Both the position numbers and the translations under genes were made by a program. DNA of 64,000 bases from an uncultured Oscillospiraceae bacterium (GTDB lineage: Bacteria > Bacillota > Clostridia > Oscillospirales > Ruminococcaceae): positions 1 through 64,000 of the forward strand of contig CAKSZX010000009.1 of assembly GCA_934526065.1 (NCBI GenBank), read 5' to 3'. Positions 1 to 8,868 of this stretch are shown here, in pieces; positions within the stretch are counted from its first letter, which is position 1, and each line of letters opens with the position of its first letter. The notes under the pieces are model-generated. The model did no database searches. It had not been told where the DNA came from and worked only from the letters and a program-made list of their open reading frames with translations.

Positions 1-700
1 TTGTTTGAGTTGCTGATTTATAGCGGAAAAACAGTTTAAATAATTTGAAAAGAGGCGACCAATGGTCGCCCCTACGGTGTATCCGTGATTTATTTTTGTC
101 GGTCACAAGTAAATGTATTTGTAAATTGGCATCGTAGGGGCGTTCATTGAACGCCTATGCAAACCTGCGGTTTGCACATTGACAACCTGTTTACATCAAA
201 TTTCACTTACAAATAAATATTTTAAAAATTCACATTATCCTTAGCTCCACTGTGCAAGGGGAGCTGGCGGCGTTAGCCGTCTGAGGGGTTGTTTTGCAAA
301 TTTGAACTGATGACAGTTTACTGGGGAAAGTTGTTTTGAGCAACCCTCCCGGTGTTCGTTGACCGCTCGCACCACCCTCCCTTGCTCAAGGAGGGCAAGT
401 TTGCAGTTTGTTCAATTTGATATTTCACAGCAGGAAATAAGATTAAGCAATTTGCCTAATCAATCTCTCAGTCAGCTACGCTGACAGCTCTCTTTACCAA
501 AGAGAGCCTATTTTGCGGTTTGGTTGAGTTGCTGATTTATAGCGGAAGATTGTTCGAGCAACCCTCCCGGTGTTCGCTAAACGCTCACACCACCCTCCCT
601 TGCTCAAGGAGGGCAAGTTTGCAGTTCGTTTGATTTGTTATTTTACAGCGGAAAATAGCGTAAAACAATTTAACGATTATCCAAACCGGGCAAAATAAAA
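1..700. repeat. non-coding region with short dispersed repeats
   Basis: No plausible gene is seen here. The stretch holds several short repeated units. A roughly 100-base unit with the core GAGCAACCCTCCCGGTGTTCG and the end CTTGCTCAAGGAGGGCAAG occurs at about 331-433 and again at about 550-652. Bases 1-29 recur at about 518-546. Other units contain small inverted repeats (ATTGGTCGCCCCTAC and its near complement at 61-150; GACAGCTCTCTTTACCAAAGAGAGCC at about 488-509). They look like the intergenic dispersed repeats common in gut Clostridia. They carry no transposase and their function is unknown. Confidence 0.6.
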
Positions 701-727
701 AAGCGGAGGAAACCCCGCTTATTTTAT
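701..727 (-). terminator. intrinsic terminator of the ireB unit
   Basis: A six-pair stem (AAGCGG/CCGCTT) is followed on the minus strand by a T-rich run, directly after the stop of the 91-residue gene. Confidence 0.8.
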
Positions 728-729
728 TC

Positions 730-1005
730 TTATTTTTCAAGTTCGCTTTGCAGCCAAACGGAACCTACATCAAGTGCGTTGTAAAGTCCGTTTTTAATGC
801 CCTGCTTTTTAATTCTCCGCATAGGGTCAAGGCTTGAATCGGTAGAAACCAAAGAAACATGGATCTTGTCGGAAATATCCCCCTCGCCAACTTTCTTTGT
901 GCTTAAAACTTTTAAATAGACCATATATTCACCCTTAGGGTCGCCTAAGTATAATTCGTTGCCGCAGCGAACAAGCGGCCGGCCTTTATAAGTTAATGTT
1001 TCCAA
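730..1005 (-). CDS. conserved hypothetical protein, 91 aa
   Basis: The product is a small soluble protein that I do not recognise. It has no signal peptide, membrane segment or obvious motif; the middle is beta-rich and the C-terminus is charged (ending QSELEK). It lies 28 bases downstream of ireB on the same strand, behind its own GGGGG-type ribosome site, and ends at a clear terminator, so the two form a two-gene unit. In other Firmicutes the IreB gene is followed by ruvX and a DUF1292 gene; neither is adjacent here, although a DUF1292 gene occurs at 9889-10212. The gene is probably real because of its context and spacing. Its function is unknown. Confidence 0.75.
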   Translation of the reverse strand: METLTYKGRPLVRCGNELYLGDPKGEYMVYLKVLSTKKVGEGDISDKIHVSLVSTDSSLDPMRRIKKQGIKNGLYNALDVGSVWLQSELEK

Positions 1006-1033
1006 TTTATTACCCCCTTAATATTACAGGGAT

Positions 1034-1273
1034 TTATTTGAGATAATTACGCAGTAAACTTTGCAGAATATCGTCTCTGTCAAGTTTTCTGATTTTTTTT
1101 CTCGCATCCCGATGAGTGGTTATGTAAGTAGGATCTTCCGAAAGAATGTAACCTATTATTTGGTTTATAGGATTATATCCTTTTTCCTGCAAAGCGTCGT
1201 ACACTTCCTGCAAAGTGGTTTTGATCTCTTCGTCTTTTTCGTTATATATCGAAAAAATTGTTGTTTCGCTCAT
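1034..1273 (-). CDS. ireB: IreB-family regulatory phosphoprotein (UPF0297)
   Basis: The 79-residue product matches the highly conserved IreB/YrzL family over its whole length: it starts MSETTIF, has the central GYNPINQIIGYILSEDPTYIT block and the ending DDILQSLLRNYL. In Enterococcus, IreB is a cytosolic substrate of the Ser/Thr kinase IreK and negatively tunes cephalosporin resistance and envelope stress responses. The family has a Thr-rich N-terminus that is phosphorylated, and the N-terminal Thr pair is present here. The start is set by a GGGGG ribosome site just upstream. Assignment by family is very secure; the physiological role here is inferred from the family. Confidence 0.93.
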   Translation of the reverse strand: MSETTIFSIYNEKDEEIKTTLQEVYDALQEKGYNPINQIIGYILSEDPTYITTHRDARKKIRKLDRDDILQSLLRNYLK

Positions 1274-1310
1274 CTTACAACCCCCTTAAATTCTATATAA
1301 AATATTGTAC

Positions 1311-1338
1311 ATTATATTTTAAATTTATTCAAGAGCAA
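1311..1338 (-). promoter_or_regulatory. probable promoter of ireB unit
   Basis: On the minus strand TTGCTC and TATAAT are separated by 16 bases, about 40 bases upstream of the ireB start. Confidence 0.45.
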
Positions 1339-1443
1339 AAACCAATGTTTGACAATAATGTCACCAAATTTAACAAAACGGTAATATTTTGTTATTATAG
1401 TGTAAATAATTTTAATTAAATCTTTTTATGTGTTTTCTTTACA

Positions 1444-1472
1444 TTGACTTTTTAAATCTGTAATTGTATAAT
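1444..1472 (+). promoter_or_regulatory. promoter of pheST
   Basis: TTGACT and TATAAT are separated by exactly 17 bases. The implied transcript has a leader of about 130 bases before pheS, with small AT-rich hairpins. I do not see T-box landmarks in it. Confidence 0.75.
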
Positions 1473-1612
1473 TTAAAAGTATATAAGGCAAAACCTTAAA
1501 GTATTTTTCTTTTTAAATTCGGGGCGTTTTGCGGTTTCGCAGGTAAATTAAATATTTTGGAAAAATATATGAATGACATTTTTTGCGCCCTATTATCACG
1601 GAGGAATTGAAA

Positions 1613-2650
1613 ATGAAAGAAAAATTGGAAGCCTTGCTTAAAGACGGCATTGAAAAAATAAAAGCCGCCAAAAACGAGGCCGAATTGCAGGAAATCAAAA
1701 GCGCTTTGCTTGGCAAAGCAGGCCGGGTTACACTGCTTATGAAAGAAATGCCGAAGCTTTCCCCTGAGGAAAGACCGGAGGCAGGCAAACTTGTAAACAA
1801 GGTTAAAAATCAGCTGTCGGAACTTATTGACGGCACAAGAGAGGAACTTAAACTTAAAGCAAGTGAGGTTTCCCCGGATTTTGACTGCACCGTTCCGGGC
1901 ATTCCGCCTATTTCCGGCGGCTTGCACCCTATAACACAGATGTGCTACGATTTGAATGACGCATTCCGTTCTATGGGCTTTGAGATTTTTGAGTCCACGG
2001 ATATTTCAAGCGAGCTGTACAGCTTTGACAAACTTAATTTCCCGCCGAACCACCCGGCAAGAGAAAGCATGGATACATACTGGCTTGAAGGCCACGACAG
2101 CGGCCGGGCAGGGGACAAGCTCTGTTTGCGCCCCCACCTTACAGGTGATTCCGTAAGATATTTGCAGACACACAAGGCCCCTTACCGCTTTGTTTATCCG
2201 GGCCGTGTTTACAGAAACGAGACCACAGATGCCCGCCACGAGAGAGCTTTCTATCAGTATGAAGCACTTATTGTGGACAAGGACTTTACATTCGTTTCGG
2301 GCAAGGTTCTTATTCAGACAATTTTGTCAAAGGTATTCGGCAGACATGTTGATATAAGAATGAGATCCGGCTTCTTCCCCTTTGTTGAACCGGGCTACGA
2401 AATTGATATGAGCTGTCTTGTTTGCGGCGGCAAGGGCTGCCCTGTTTGCCACAATGTAGGCTGGATAGAAGTTATGCCGGGCGGCACTCCTCACCCGAAT
2501 GTTCTTCGCTCCGCAGGTCTTGACCCGGACGAATACACCGGTTTCTATGTAAATATCGGTCTTGACAGACTTGTTATGATGCGTTACGGCGTTGACGATG
2601 TTCGTTTCTTCAACTCCGGTGACTTTAGATTCCTGGAACAGTTCCGTTAA
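1613..2650 (+). CDS. pheS: phenylalanyl-tRNA synthetase alpha subunit
   Basis: This is the catalytic alpha subunit of the cytosolic heterotetrameric PheRS, which charges tRNA-Phe with phenylalanine. The 345 residues match the usual length. An N-terminal coiled coil (about residues 1-100) precedes the class II catalytic core. Motif 2 (RNETTDARHERAFYQ region) and motif 3 (GLDRLVMMRYGVDD) are intact, and the CxxC-type segment typical of PheS (SCLVCGGKGCPVC) is present. I chose ATG 1613 over the in-frame TTG at 1583 because GGAGG lies at the correct distance and the family begins at this point. It is followed 15 bases later by pheT in one operon. Confidence 0.97.
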   Translation: MKEKLEALLKDGIEKIKAAKNEAELQEIKSALLGKAGRVTLLMKEMPKLSPEERPEAGKLVNKVKNQLSELIDGTREELKLKASEVSPDFDCTVPGIPPISGGLHPITQMCYDLNDAFRSMGFEIFESTDISSELYSFDKLNFPPNHPARESMDTYWLEGHDSGRAGDKLCLRPHLTGDSVRYLQTHKAPYRFVYPGRVYRNETTDARHERAFYQYEALIVDKDFTFVSGKVLIQTILSKVFGRHVDIRMRSGFFPFVEPGYEIDMSCLVCGGKGCPVCHNVGWIEVMPGGTPHPNVLRSAGLDPDEYTGFYVNIGLDRLVMMRYGVDDVRFFNSGDFRFLEQFR

Positions 2651-2665
2651 TTTGGAGGAGTAAAA

Positions 2666-5107
2666 ATGTTAGTTTCATTAGATTGGATAAAAGATTATGT
2701 AAAACTTCCCGATGATATGGACCTTAAAAAATTGGCTTACGATTTGACCATGTCCACGGTTGAAGTTGAGGACACCATTGAACTTGCAAGGCAGTTTGAC
2801 GGCCTTGTGGTAGGTGTTATTAAAGCTGTAAACCCACACCCCAATGCAGATAAACTGCGTGTTTGCACAGTTGATATAGGCGGACGGGATAAGGAAATCG
2901 TATGCGGCGGTTCAAATCTGTACCGGGGCGAAAAGGTAGTTGTTGCTTTGCCGGGCGCCATGGTTAAATGGCACGGCGAGGGCGATTTGGTTGAAATAAA
3001 GGAATCAAAGCTTCGTGGCGTTGACAGCTACGGTATGATTTGCGCTTCAAGCGAGATAGGCCTTGGGGATTTGTTGCCGGCAGATGGCGACCATGTTATC
3101 GCAGACCTTGCAAATTTTGATTGCAAGGCAGGCCAGCCTATTGCCGAAGTTTTGGATTTGGACGATATTATTCTTGAAATCGACAACAAGAGTATGACAA
3201 ACCGCCCTGACCTTTGGGGTCACTACGGCATAGCAAGAGAAATTTCCGCTTTGTACAATCTGCCGTTGGTTGAAATACCGGAATTTCCGAAAACGGAACA
3301 GGGTGATTTGGATGTGCGCATCGGCGACGAGGAAAGATGTCGCAGATACCTTGGCGTTGAGATTGACGGTTTGTATGTAAAGGAAGCCCCTTACAAAATG
3401 CAGAACCGTATCTGGAAAGTGGGCATGCGCCCGATAAACGCCCTTGTTGACGTTACAAACTATGTAATGCTTGCGGTAGGCCAGCCTACACACGCATTTG
3501 ATTCGGATAATATTTCCGATTATATCACCGCACGCAGAGCCAAAGACGGTGAAAAACTTGTTCTCCTTAACAACGAGGAAATCGAACTTTGCAGCGACGA
3601 TTTGGTTATTGCCGACAGCCAAGGCCCGGTTGGTCTTGCAGGGGTAATGGGCGGCGCAAAGGATTCTATCCTGCCTACAACAAAGAATGTTATTCTTGAA
3701 ATAGCAAACTTTGAACCTAAGGGAATAAGAAGAACAACACAGCGCTACCGGAGCAGAACAGAGGCTTCCGCAAGATATGAAAAGGGTATAGATATTGAGA
3801 GAATTGACATGGCATACAATATGACAATGGCCATGTTTAAGGATTTGTACCCTGAAATGAGGGTTGTGGCCTGCAAAGATTTATGGCCGGTTAAACTTGA
3901 AAAGCCGGAAATAGATGTAAGTCTTTCATGGCTGGACAGACGCCTGGGCGGCGATATGACAAAGGATTTCTACAAGACAAAGCTTGAACTTTTGGGCTTT
4001 AAAGTATCCTTTGACGGTGATAATATGCACGTTTGCGTGCCGTCATGGCGTGCAACCGGTGATATTTCCATGAAGGCGGACATCATGGAAGAAGTAGCCA
4101 GAATGTACGGCTACGACAATTACAATGCCACAACAATTACCACAACATTTGACCACGCCGTAAACCAGCTTGACTTTGACCTTGTGAGAAAGATTAAAGA
4201 ATACCTTGCTTTCCGCTGCAATATGCAGGAAATTTTCTCATATCCATGGATGCACGATAAGACGGTTGAGGCTGTATTGGGTTCAACAGATGGTATTTTG
4301 AAACTTTCAACTCCTCCGTCACCTACCGAGAAATATATTCGTTCGTCACTTTTGCCGAACCTCTGCGATGCAGTTGCCAAGAACGAGAGATTCTACAACG
4401 AATTTGCTATTTTTGAGGACGCACAGATTTTCCAAGACCACGATTATACAAGAAAGTATGACGAGAGAGAGGCTATCCCTTACTGCGAAAAGGACATTGC
4501 CGGCGCATTTGTAGGCAATCGGAATGATGTTACAACACTTTTCCGCAAGGCAAAGGGCATAGTTGAAATGATGCCGAGATACACCCATATGGAGGGCTTT
4601 ACATTTAAAAAAGATGAAAAGCCTTACTGGGCAGATAACACCGTATGGCTTAATATCTATGTAGGCGATACAAAGGTGGGCAATCTTGGTCTTTTGAGCA
4701 AAAAGGCCTCAATGGGGGTAGGTATCAAAGCCGTTGCAACGGTTCTCTTTGAACTTAACATTTACGCTTTGAAGCCCTTTAAGTCAAGAACAAATAAGTT
4801 TGAACACTTGGCAGAATTCCCTGAAATCGAGTATGATATTTCAATGCTCTTTGACTCACGGACAAAGTGGGAGAAAATCTATTCGGAGATTATGCGCAAG
4901 GCAAAGAGCGAAAAGCTCATTAAAGGCGCATCATTTGTTGACGAGTACCACGGAGCACAGGTTCCGCAGGACAAGAAGAGCGTTACAATTCGTCTTGTTA
5001 TCGGTTCCAATGAGAAAACTTTGACCTCATCGGAAATCGAAAAGGTTGCAAACTCCGTAATGAACGCCCTTGTTCACACACGGGGCGGCGAAATCCGTAC
5101 AAAATAA
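2666..5107 (+). CDS. pheT: phenylalanyl-tRNA synthetase beta subunit
   Basis: The 813-residue beta subunit of PheRS recognises tRNA and edits Tyr-tRNA-Phe. Visible order: an N-terminal part starting MLVSLDWIKDYVKLP, an EMAP-II-like tRNA-binding OB fold at about 40-150, the B3/B4 editing region at about 210-380, the B5 DNA-binding-like domain at about 400-475, a degenerate synthetase core to about 700, and a C-terminal ferredoxin-like anticodon-binding domain ending at residue 813. GGAGGAG precedes the ATG. It is co-transcribed with pheS, and a strong terminator follows directly. Confidence 0.97.
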   Translation: MLVSLDWIKDYVKLPDDMDLKKLAYDLTMSTVEVEDTIELARQFDGLVVGVIKAVNPHPNADKLRVCTVDIGGRDKEIVCGGSNLYRGEKVVVALPGAMVKWHGEGDLVEIKESKLRGVDSYGMICASSEIGLGDLLPADGDHVIADLANFDCKAGQPIAEVLDLDDIILEIDNKSMTNRPDLWGHYGIAREISALYNLPLVEIPEFPKTEQGDLDVRIGDEERCRRYLGVEIDGLYVKEAPYKMQNRIWKVGMRPINALVDVTNYVMLAVGQPTHAFDSDNISDYITARRAKDGEKLVLLNNEEIELCSDDLVIADSQGPVGLAGVMGGAKDSILPTTKNVILEIANFEPKGIRRTTQRYRSRTEASARYEKGIDIERIDMAYNMTMAMFKDLYPEMRVVACKDLWPVKLEKPEIDVSLSWLDRRLGGDMTKDFYKTKLELLGFKVSFDGDNMHVCVPSWRATGDISMKADIMEEVARMYGYDNYNATTITTTFDHAVNQLDFDLVRKIKEYLAFRCNMQEIFSYPWMHDKTVEAVLGSTDGILKLSTPPSPTEKYIRSSLLPNLCDAVAKNERFYNEFAIFEDAQIFQDHDYTRKYDEREAIPYCEKDIAGAFVGNRNDVTTLFRKAKGIVEMMPRYTHMEGFTFKKDEKPYWADNTVWLNIYVGDTKVGNLGLLSKKASMGVGIKAVATVLFELNIYALKPFKSRTNKFEHLAEFPEIEYDISMLFDSRTKWEKIYSEIMRKAKSEKLIKGASFVDEYHGAQVPQDKKSVTIRLVIGSNEKTLTSSEIEKVANSVMNALVHTRGGEIRTK

Positions 5108-5111
5108 AATA

Positions 5112-5152
5112 TTAAATTTCAAGCCGTTTAAAAGACGGCTTGAAATTTTTTT
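5112..5152 (+). terminator. terminator of pheST
   Basis: A long stem (ATTTCAAGCCGT paired with ACGGCTTGAAAT) is followed by a run of T. Confidence 0.9.
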
Positions 5153-5198
5153 GCCTGTTGTGTACAATTTATATACAGAAATTAAAGGAAGTGATTTT

Positions 5199-5588
5199 AT
5201 GCAGGGTATCGGTGTGGATATGGCTACGGTTTCAAGAGTTAAACACAGCCTTGAAAATCCGAAATTTGCGAATTTTGTGTATTCAGAAAGAGAACAGGAT
5301 TTATTTTTAAAAAGAGAAAGACCCAAGTACAATTCTCTTGCGGCGAATTTTCGGGCAAAGGAGGCTTTTTCAAAGGCCTTGGGAACAGGGGTGAGGAATT
5401 TTTCTTTAAAGGAAGTCGAAATTTTGCGTGACGAATTGGGCAAGCCGTATTTTAATTTTTACGGCCGTGCCGCCGATATTATGCTTAAAAACGGGTATGT
5501 GCGGCAGGTGTCTTTGTCACATGAGGGGGACAGCGCCATAGCTTTCGTGCTTTTGGAAAAGACGGAAAATAAAATAAAAAATCTTTAA
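5199..5588 (+). CDS. acpS: holo-[acyl-carrier-protein] synthase
   Basis: The enzyme transfers phosphopantetheine from CoA to apo-ACP to activate fatty acid synthesis. The 129-residue product has the family landmarks GIGVDMATVSR near the N-terminus (Mg-binding Asp), the FRAKEAFSKALGTG motif and the VSLSHEG segment. I chose ATG 5199 because it lies just after AAAGGAAGTG and gives the standard N-terminus; a longer open frame from 5070 overlaps the pheT end and terminator and is not credible. In Bacillus acpS sits upstream of alr and the ndoAI-ndoA toxin pair. Here the MazF-type gene follows after 76 bases, with alr and the antitoxin missing. Confidence 0.95.
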   Translation: MQGIGVDMATVSRVKHSLENPKFANFVYSEREQDLFLKRERPKYNSLAANFRAKEAFSKALGTGVRNFSLKEVEILRDELGKPYFNFYGRAADIMLKNGYVRQVSLSHEGDSAIAFVLLEKTENKIKNL

Positions 5589-5664
5589 TTATATGCTTTT
5601 GCCCGGAATAAAATACCTGAAATCTCCAATAATAAACGGGAAGAAACATAAGAGGTATTTTAAA

Positions 5665-6018
5665 ATGGACATAAGACGAGGAGAAGTTTTTTACGCAGAT
5701 TTAAGCCCGGTGGTAGGCAGCGAACAAGGTGGCACACGCCCGGTACTTATCGTGCAGAATAATGTGGGCAACAAACATTCCCCTACTGTTATAGCGGCGG
5801 CAATAACATCAAAGCAGGATAAAACCGCCATGCCCACCCACATTTCCATAAAAGGGGACAGTTGCGGCCTTTCCAGGGACAGCGTTGTACTGTTGGAGCA
5901 AATACGCACATTGGATAAGCAAAGGCTGAAAGAAAAAACGGGACGGCTGACCGAAAAGGATTTGGAAAAGGTAAACCGGGCGTTGAATATAAGTTTCGGT
6001 CTTGGGGACAGTATGTGA
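5665..6018 (+). CDS. MazF/EndoA-type mRNA interferase (PemK family)
   Basis: The 117-residue protein begins MDIRRGEVFYADLSPVVGSEQGGTRPVL, the hallmark of the Bacillus NdoA/MazF branch of PemK toxins, which cut mRNA at short specific sequences. The conserved RGEV, GSEQGG.RP and VLLEQIRTLDK elements are all present, so it looks catalytically intact. ATG 5665 is chosen because AGAGG precedes it and the family starts here; an upstream in-frame start at 5593 would add 24 unrelated residues. It lies downstream of acpS. No MazE/NdoAI-like antitoxin gene is found beside it, which is odd for a free toxin and suggests either a distant antitoxin or a tamed housekeeping RNase. Confidence 0.9.
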   Translation: MDIRRGEVFYADLSPVVGSEQGGTRPVLIVQNNVGNKHSPTVIAAAITSKQDKTAMPTHISIKGDSCGLSRDSVVLLEQIRTLDKQRLKEKTGRLTEKDLEKVNRALNISFGLGDSM

Positions 6019-6078
6019 GCTTGAAGGGCAGGTTTAAAGGGGCAAAAGTTTTACAGATAATTATAAACATAATTCACA

Positions 6079-6107
6079 AGGGGCTGCATAATTGCAAGCC
6101 CCTTTTT
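6079..6107 (+). terminator. terminator after the mazF-like gene
   Basis: The stem AGGGGCT(TGC) / (GCA)AGCCCCT is followed by TTTTT. Confidence 0.85.
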
Positions 6108-6600
6108 GCCTATTATATTTGAGAATAATTTTTATACATTATTTATCTAAACAGGCAAATTGTATATGTTGTACAAACAATAATTTTAAATCAAGAAAAA
6201 TGTATCCTATAAAAATACAAATGTACACAATAAAAGTAATAAATGAAAAATTTGAAAAATATCAAAATTTATGTGTTTTTGATAGAAAAACAAGTGTTTT
6301 ATTTGGAAAATCAAAAAATAAAGCATTTTCGTATAAATGCACAGTTACACATATTAAAATCGCTGTTTAAATGGCGTAATTGACAAAAAGCGAGACTTAT
6401 TTTAACTTTTAAATTTATGCTTTTGTGCAATGTGCTATAAATTGAATTTTAAATGTCAAAAAAATGTGACAATCAATATTGCCTGCGTTAAAATGAACAC
6501 TTGCATTTTTCAAAAAACAGTGTATATTATATGCATGCGATGAATTTAATATATATCATAAAAGTTCATAGCAAAGAATAAATCAAAGCGAGGAAATATC
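6108..6600. other. AT-rich intergenic region
   Basis: About 490 bases without a supported gene. A 92-codon open frame at 6092-6370 begins inside the terminator, lacks a ribosome site and has random-looking composition. Near the right end a weak promoter-like pair (TTGCAT at 6501, TATTAT at 6525) may drive the membrane gene pair at 6602. Confidence 0.5.
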
Positions 6601-6601
6601 C

Positions 6602-7399
6602 ATGAAAGACTTTTTTAAAGACTGGAAAGTGCATGTTCTATGCCTTATCCTAACATTGCGGGCAGAATTTATAGGTATTAAAAAATTCAGTTTCGGCCCA
6701 ATCTCATTTTCACTTTTACCAATGCTCTACGCCCTTGTATTCGGGGCTTTGCTTGCAGTATTTAAACTTATAGACCGTGAAACCATGGAAACCGCCTCGC
6801 CATACATAGGGATAAGCGTTATGCTGTTGATTGCAAAAATGGGTGCCTCAATCGGCCCTAACCTTGCAGCCGTTTTAAAAGCCGGCCCGGCACTTTTGTT
6901 GCAGGAATTCGGTAACCTTGGCACAATTCTCATTGCTTTGCCTGTTGCAGTTCTCATTTTCAAGATGGACAGAACAGCGGTAGGTTGCTCATTCTCAATC
7001 AGCCGTGAAGGTTCTCTTGCCATTGTAGCCGATATGTACGGCTTGGATTCACCGGAAGGCCAGGGCGTTATGGGCGGCTACATCACAGGTACTGTTTTGG
7101 GTACTTTGTTCAACGGTATTCTTGTTTCATTCCTTATTTCACTTAATATATTCCACCCTTACGCTCTTGCAATGGCTGCCGGCACAGGCTCAGCCTCAAT
7201 GATGAGCGCCGCCCTTGCCCCGATAGTTGAATCTTTCCCGGCTATGGCAGAGGAAATACAGGCTTACGCCGCATCTTCACAGGTGCTTACATCTGTTGAC
7301 GGTATGTATATGAGCTTGTTTGTGGCTTTGCCGTTTACAAACTGGCTGTATAAGAAGCTGAAAAAAGAAAAACCCGCCGCAGATAAGGCAGAGAAATAA
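6602..7399 (+). CDS. DUF3100 integral membrane protein
   Basis: A 265-residue polytopic membrane protein with about seven hydrophobic helices. It matches my recollection of the DUF3100 family (ITLIAKMGASIGPN-like and AGTGSASMMSAA segments; the GTGSASMM stretch looks like a substrate-site loop). Family members usually occur with a second short membrane protein and often with M20 amidohydrolases, and are suspected transporters of small organic or amino-acid compounds, without firm biochemistry. GAGG precedes the ATG. The next gene starts 15 bases after the stop, so the two are probably one complex. The C-terminal tail is Lys/Glu rich and cytosolic. Confidence 0.75.
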   Translation: MKDFFKDWKVHVLCLILTLRAEFIGIKKFSFGPISFSLLPMLYALVFGALLAVFKLIDRETMETASPYIGISVMLLIAKMGASIGPNLAAVLKAGPALLLQEFGNLGTILIALPVAVLIFKMDRTAVGCSFSISREGSLAIVADMYGLDSPEGQGVMGGYITGTVLGTLFNGILVSFLISLNIFHPYALAMAAGTGSASMMSAALAPIVESFPAMAEEIQAYAASSQVLTSVDGMYMSLFVALPFTNWLYKKLKKEKPAADKAEK

Positions 7400-7413
7400 G
7401 GAGGAAAACTAAA

Positions 7414-7896
7414 ATGTCAAAAACTTGGATTACAAGAATTAAAGTATTGGTAATATCCGCATTGTTTGCATCTGTTGCAAACGCAATAAGCACACGGAAA
7501 TCAGGTGCAATGGTTTCTCCTTTGGAATCTCTTCCGGGCTTGGCCATTATGTTTGCAATGGTAATCGTAGGTTGCCTTTTGCAGGAATTTGCCGAAAAGG
7601 TATTTAAGTTCCACTTGCCTACAATTATTTACATCTCATTGATTTCGGTTTTGGCAAGTATTCCGGGATTTTCACCAATAGCGGAACTTGTTATCACTTC
7701 TTTCGATAAAGTGGGCCTTTTGCCCCTTTGCACACCGATTTTGGCTTACGCAGGCCTTTCAATAGGCAAAGATTTGAACGGCTTTAAAAAGCAGGGTCTT
7801 GCAATCATTGTTGTTGCCCTTTGCACATTCGCAGGTACATATCTTGGCAGTGCGGTTATTGCACAGATTGTTCTTAAAGCAACAGGTGCCATATAA
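7414..7896 (+). CDS. small integral membrane protein, partner of DUF3100
   Basis: 160 residues with four to five hydrophobic helices, starting MSKTWITRIKVLV and lacking a cleavable signal. It is preceded by GGAGG and placed 15 bases after the DUF3100 gene. The short length, repeated hydrophobic helices and the conserved-looking TPILAYAGLSIGKD loop suggest the second subunit of a two-component transporter. I do not recognise a specific named family and infer only from context. Confidence 0.7.
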   Translation: MSKTWITRIKVLVISALFASVANAISTRKSGAMVSPLESLPGLAIMFAMVIVGCLLQEFAEKVFKFHLPTIIYISLISVLASIPGFSPIAELVITSFDKVGLLPLCTPILAYAGLSIGKDLNGFKKQGLAIIVVALCTFAGTYLGSAVIAQIVLKATGAI

Positions 7897-7909
7897 AACT
7901 TAACACATT

Positions 7910-7935
7910 AAGGCGGCTTTAAGCCGCCTTTTTCG
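7910..7935 (+). terminator. terminator of the membrane pair
   Basis: The stem AAGGCGGCTT/AAGCCGCCTT is followed by TTT. Confidence 0.9.
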
Positions 7936-8039
7936 TCTTGAAAGACAAAGTGAAATAATGTATAATTAAAAGCATATATTATGTATTATAAAACAAAAAG
8001 GGAGCGCTCCTCTTTGCAAAACCAAGAAAGCGAAAATTT

Positions 8040-8792
8040 ATGAATTATTATCTTATTGACTATGAAAATACCGGTGAAACCGGGCTTAACGGCATTGATA
8101 AACTGGATGAAAATTCCCTTGTGGTTATTTTTTACAGTGTAAACAACGGCCGTATTTCCTTTGAAATGCATCAAAAACTTATGGAGGCCAAAGCACGGAT
8201 AAAATATGTTAAAGTGGCTCTTGGGGCGAAGAATGCTTTGGATTTTCAGCTGTCATCATATTTGGGTTATTTGATTTCTCAAAATCAGGGAGATACCTTT
8301 TGCATTATCAGCCGTGACAACGGCTACAATGCCGTAATCAGGTTTTGGGAAGGCTATGGCATAAAACAGCAGTACAGCATTATAAGAAGCCTGCCTGCGG
8401 CCTTACCTGCCCCGGAAGAACCACAGCGGGAACAAGCCGAAAGCGCCCCTGTGGAAAATATTGTTGCCGAGGCGGAAATTGTGCCGGAAGAAAAGCCGAA
8501 ACAGCCAAAGCCCCGCCCAAGAAACACTACCGGCAGAAAAACTCTTGTAAAAGTGAGAGAGAAAAACGACAACCCGGAAATGCGGCGGCTTGAAGAAAGG
8601 GTGAGAGCCTACATAGAGGATGCGGAAATCCGGGCGGAGGTTGCGCCTCTTATTGAAAAGTACAAAACAAAAATGGGGCTTAACAATGCTATTGTAAAAA
8701 TATACGGCACAGAAAAAGCCGGTGAAATATACAAAAAAATAAAGCCGCTTATCAAAGACAAAAAAGGTACTGACAACGGCAACGCCGTTTGA
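8040..8792 (+). CDS. PIN-like domain protein with Pro/Glu-rich linker
   Basis: Residues 1-115 form a PIN/NYN-like nuclease fold: LIDYENTG with an acidic pair at the N-terminus, NALDFQLSSYLG in the middle and CIISRDNGY near the end, giving the spaced acidic residues expected of a metal-dependent RNase. Residues about 120-170 are a low-complexity Pro/Glu/Ala linker. The last 70 residues are a charged helical domain (EERVRAYIEDAEIRAEV...). The target is unknown. It is a single-gene unit ended by a terminator. The ATG directly follows a weak purine-rich site. Nuclease activity is an inference from the fold pattern. Confidence 0.7.
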   Translation: MNYYLIDYENTGETGLNGIDKLDENSLVVIFYSVNNGRISFEMHQKLMEAKARIKYVKVALGAKNALDFQLSSYLGYLISQNQGDTFCIISRDNGYNAVIRFWEGYGIKQQYSIIRSLPAALPAPEEPQREQAESAPVENIVAEAEIVPEEKPKQPKPRPRNTTGRKTLVKVREKNDNPEMRRLEERVRAYIEDAEIRAEVAPLIEKYKTKMGLNNAIVKIYGTEKAGEIYKKIKPLIKDKKGTDNGNAV

Positions 8793-8816
8793 TATAGGCG
8801 GTTTATAGGAATATTA

Positions 8817-8852
8817 AAAAAGATGCAGTCTTTTACGATTGCATCTTTTGTT
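8817..8852. terminator. bidirectional terminator
   Basis: The stem AAAAGATGCA/TGCATCTTTT, flanked by A- and T-runs, lies between the convergent PIN-like gene and tcdA. Confidence 0.85.
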
Positions 8853-8868
8853 ATAATTCGGTTTAAAA

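Noticed and set aside
1473..1612. T-box leader before pheS
   Set aside because: The leader lacks a convincing specifier loop and antiterminator bulge; only small AT-rich hairpins are seen.
6092..6370. 92-codon open frame in the AT-rich region after the mazF-like gene
   Set aside because: It starts inside a terminator, has no ribosome site and its composition follows the local AT bias.
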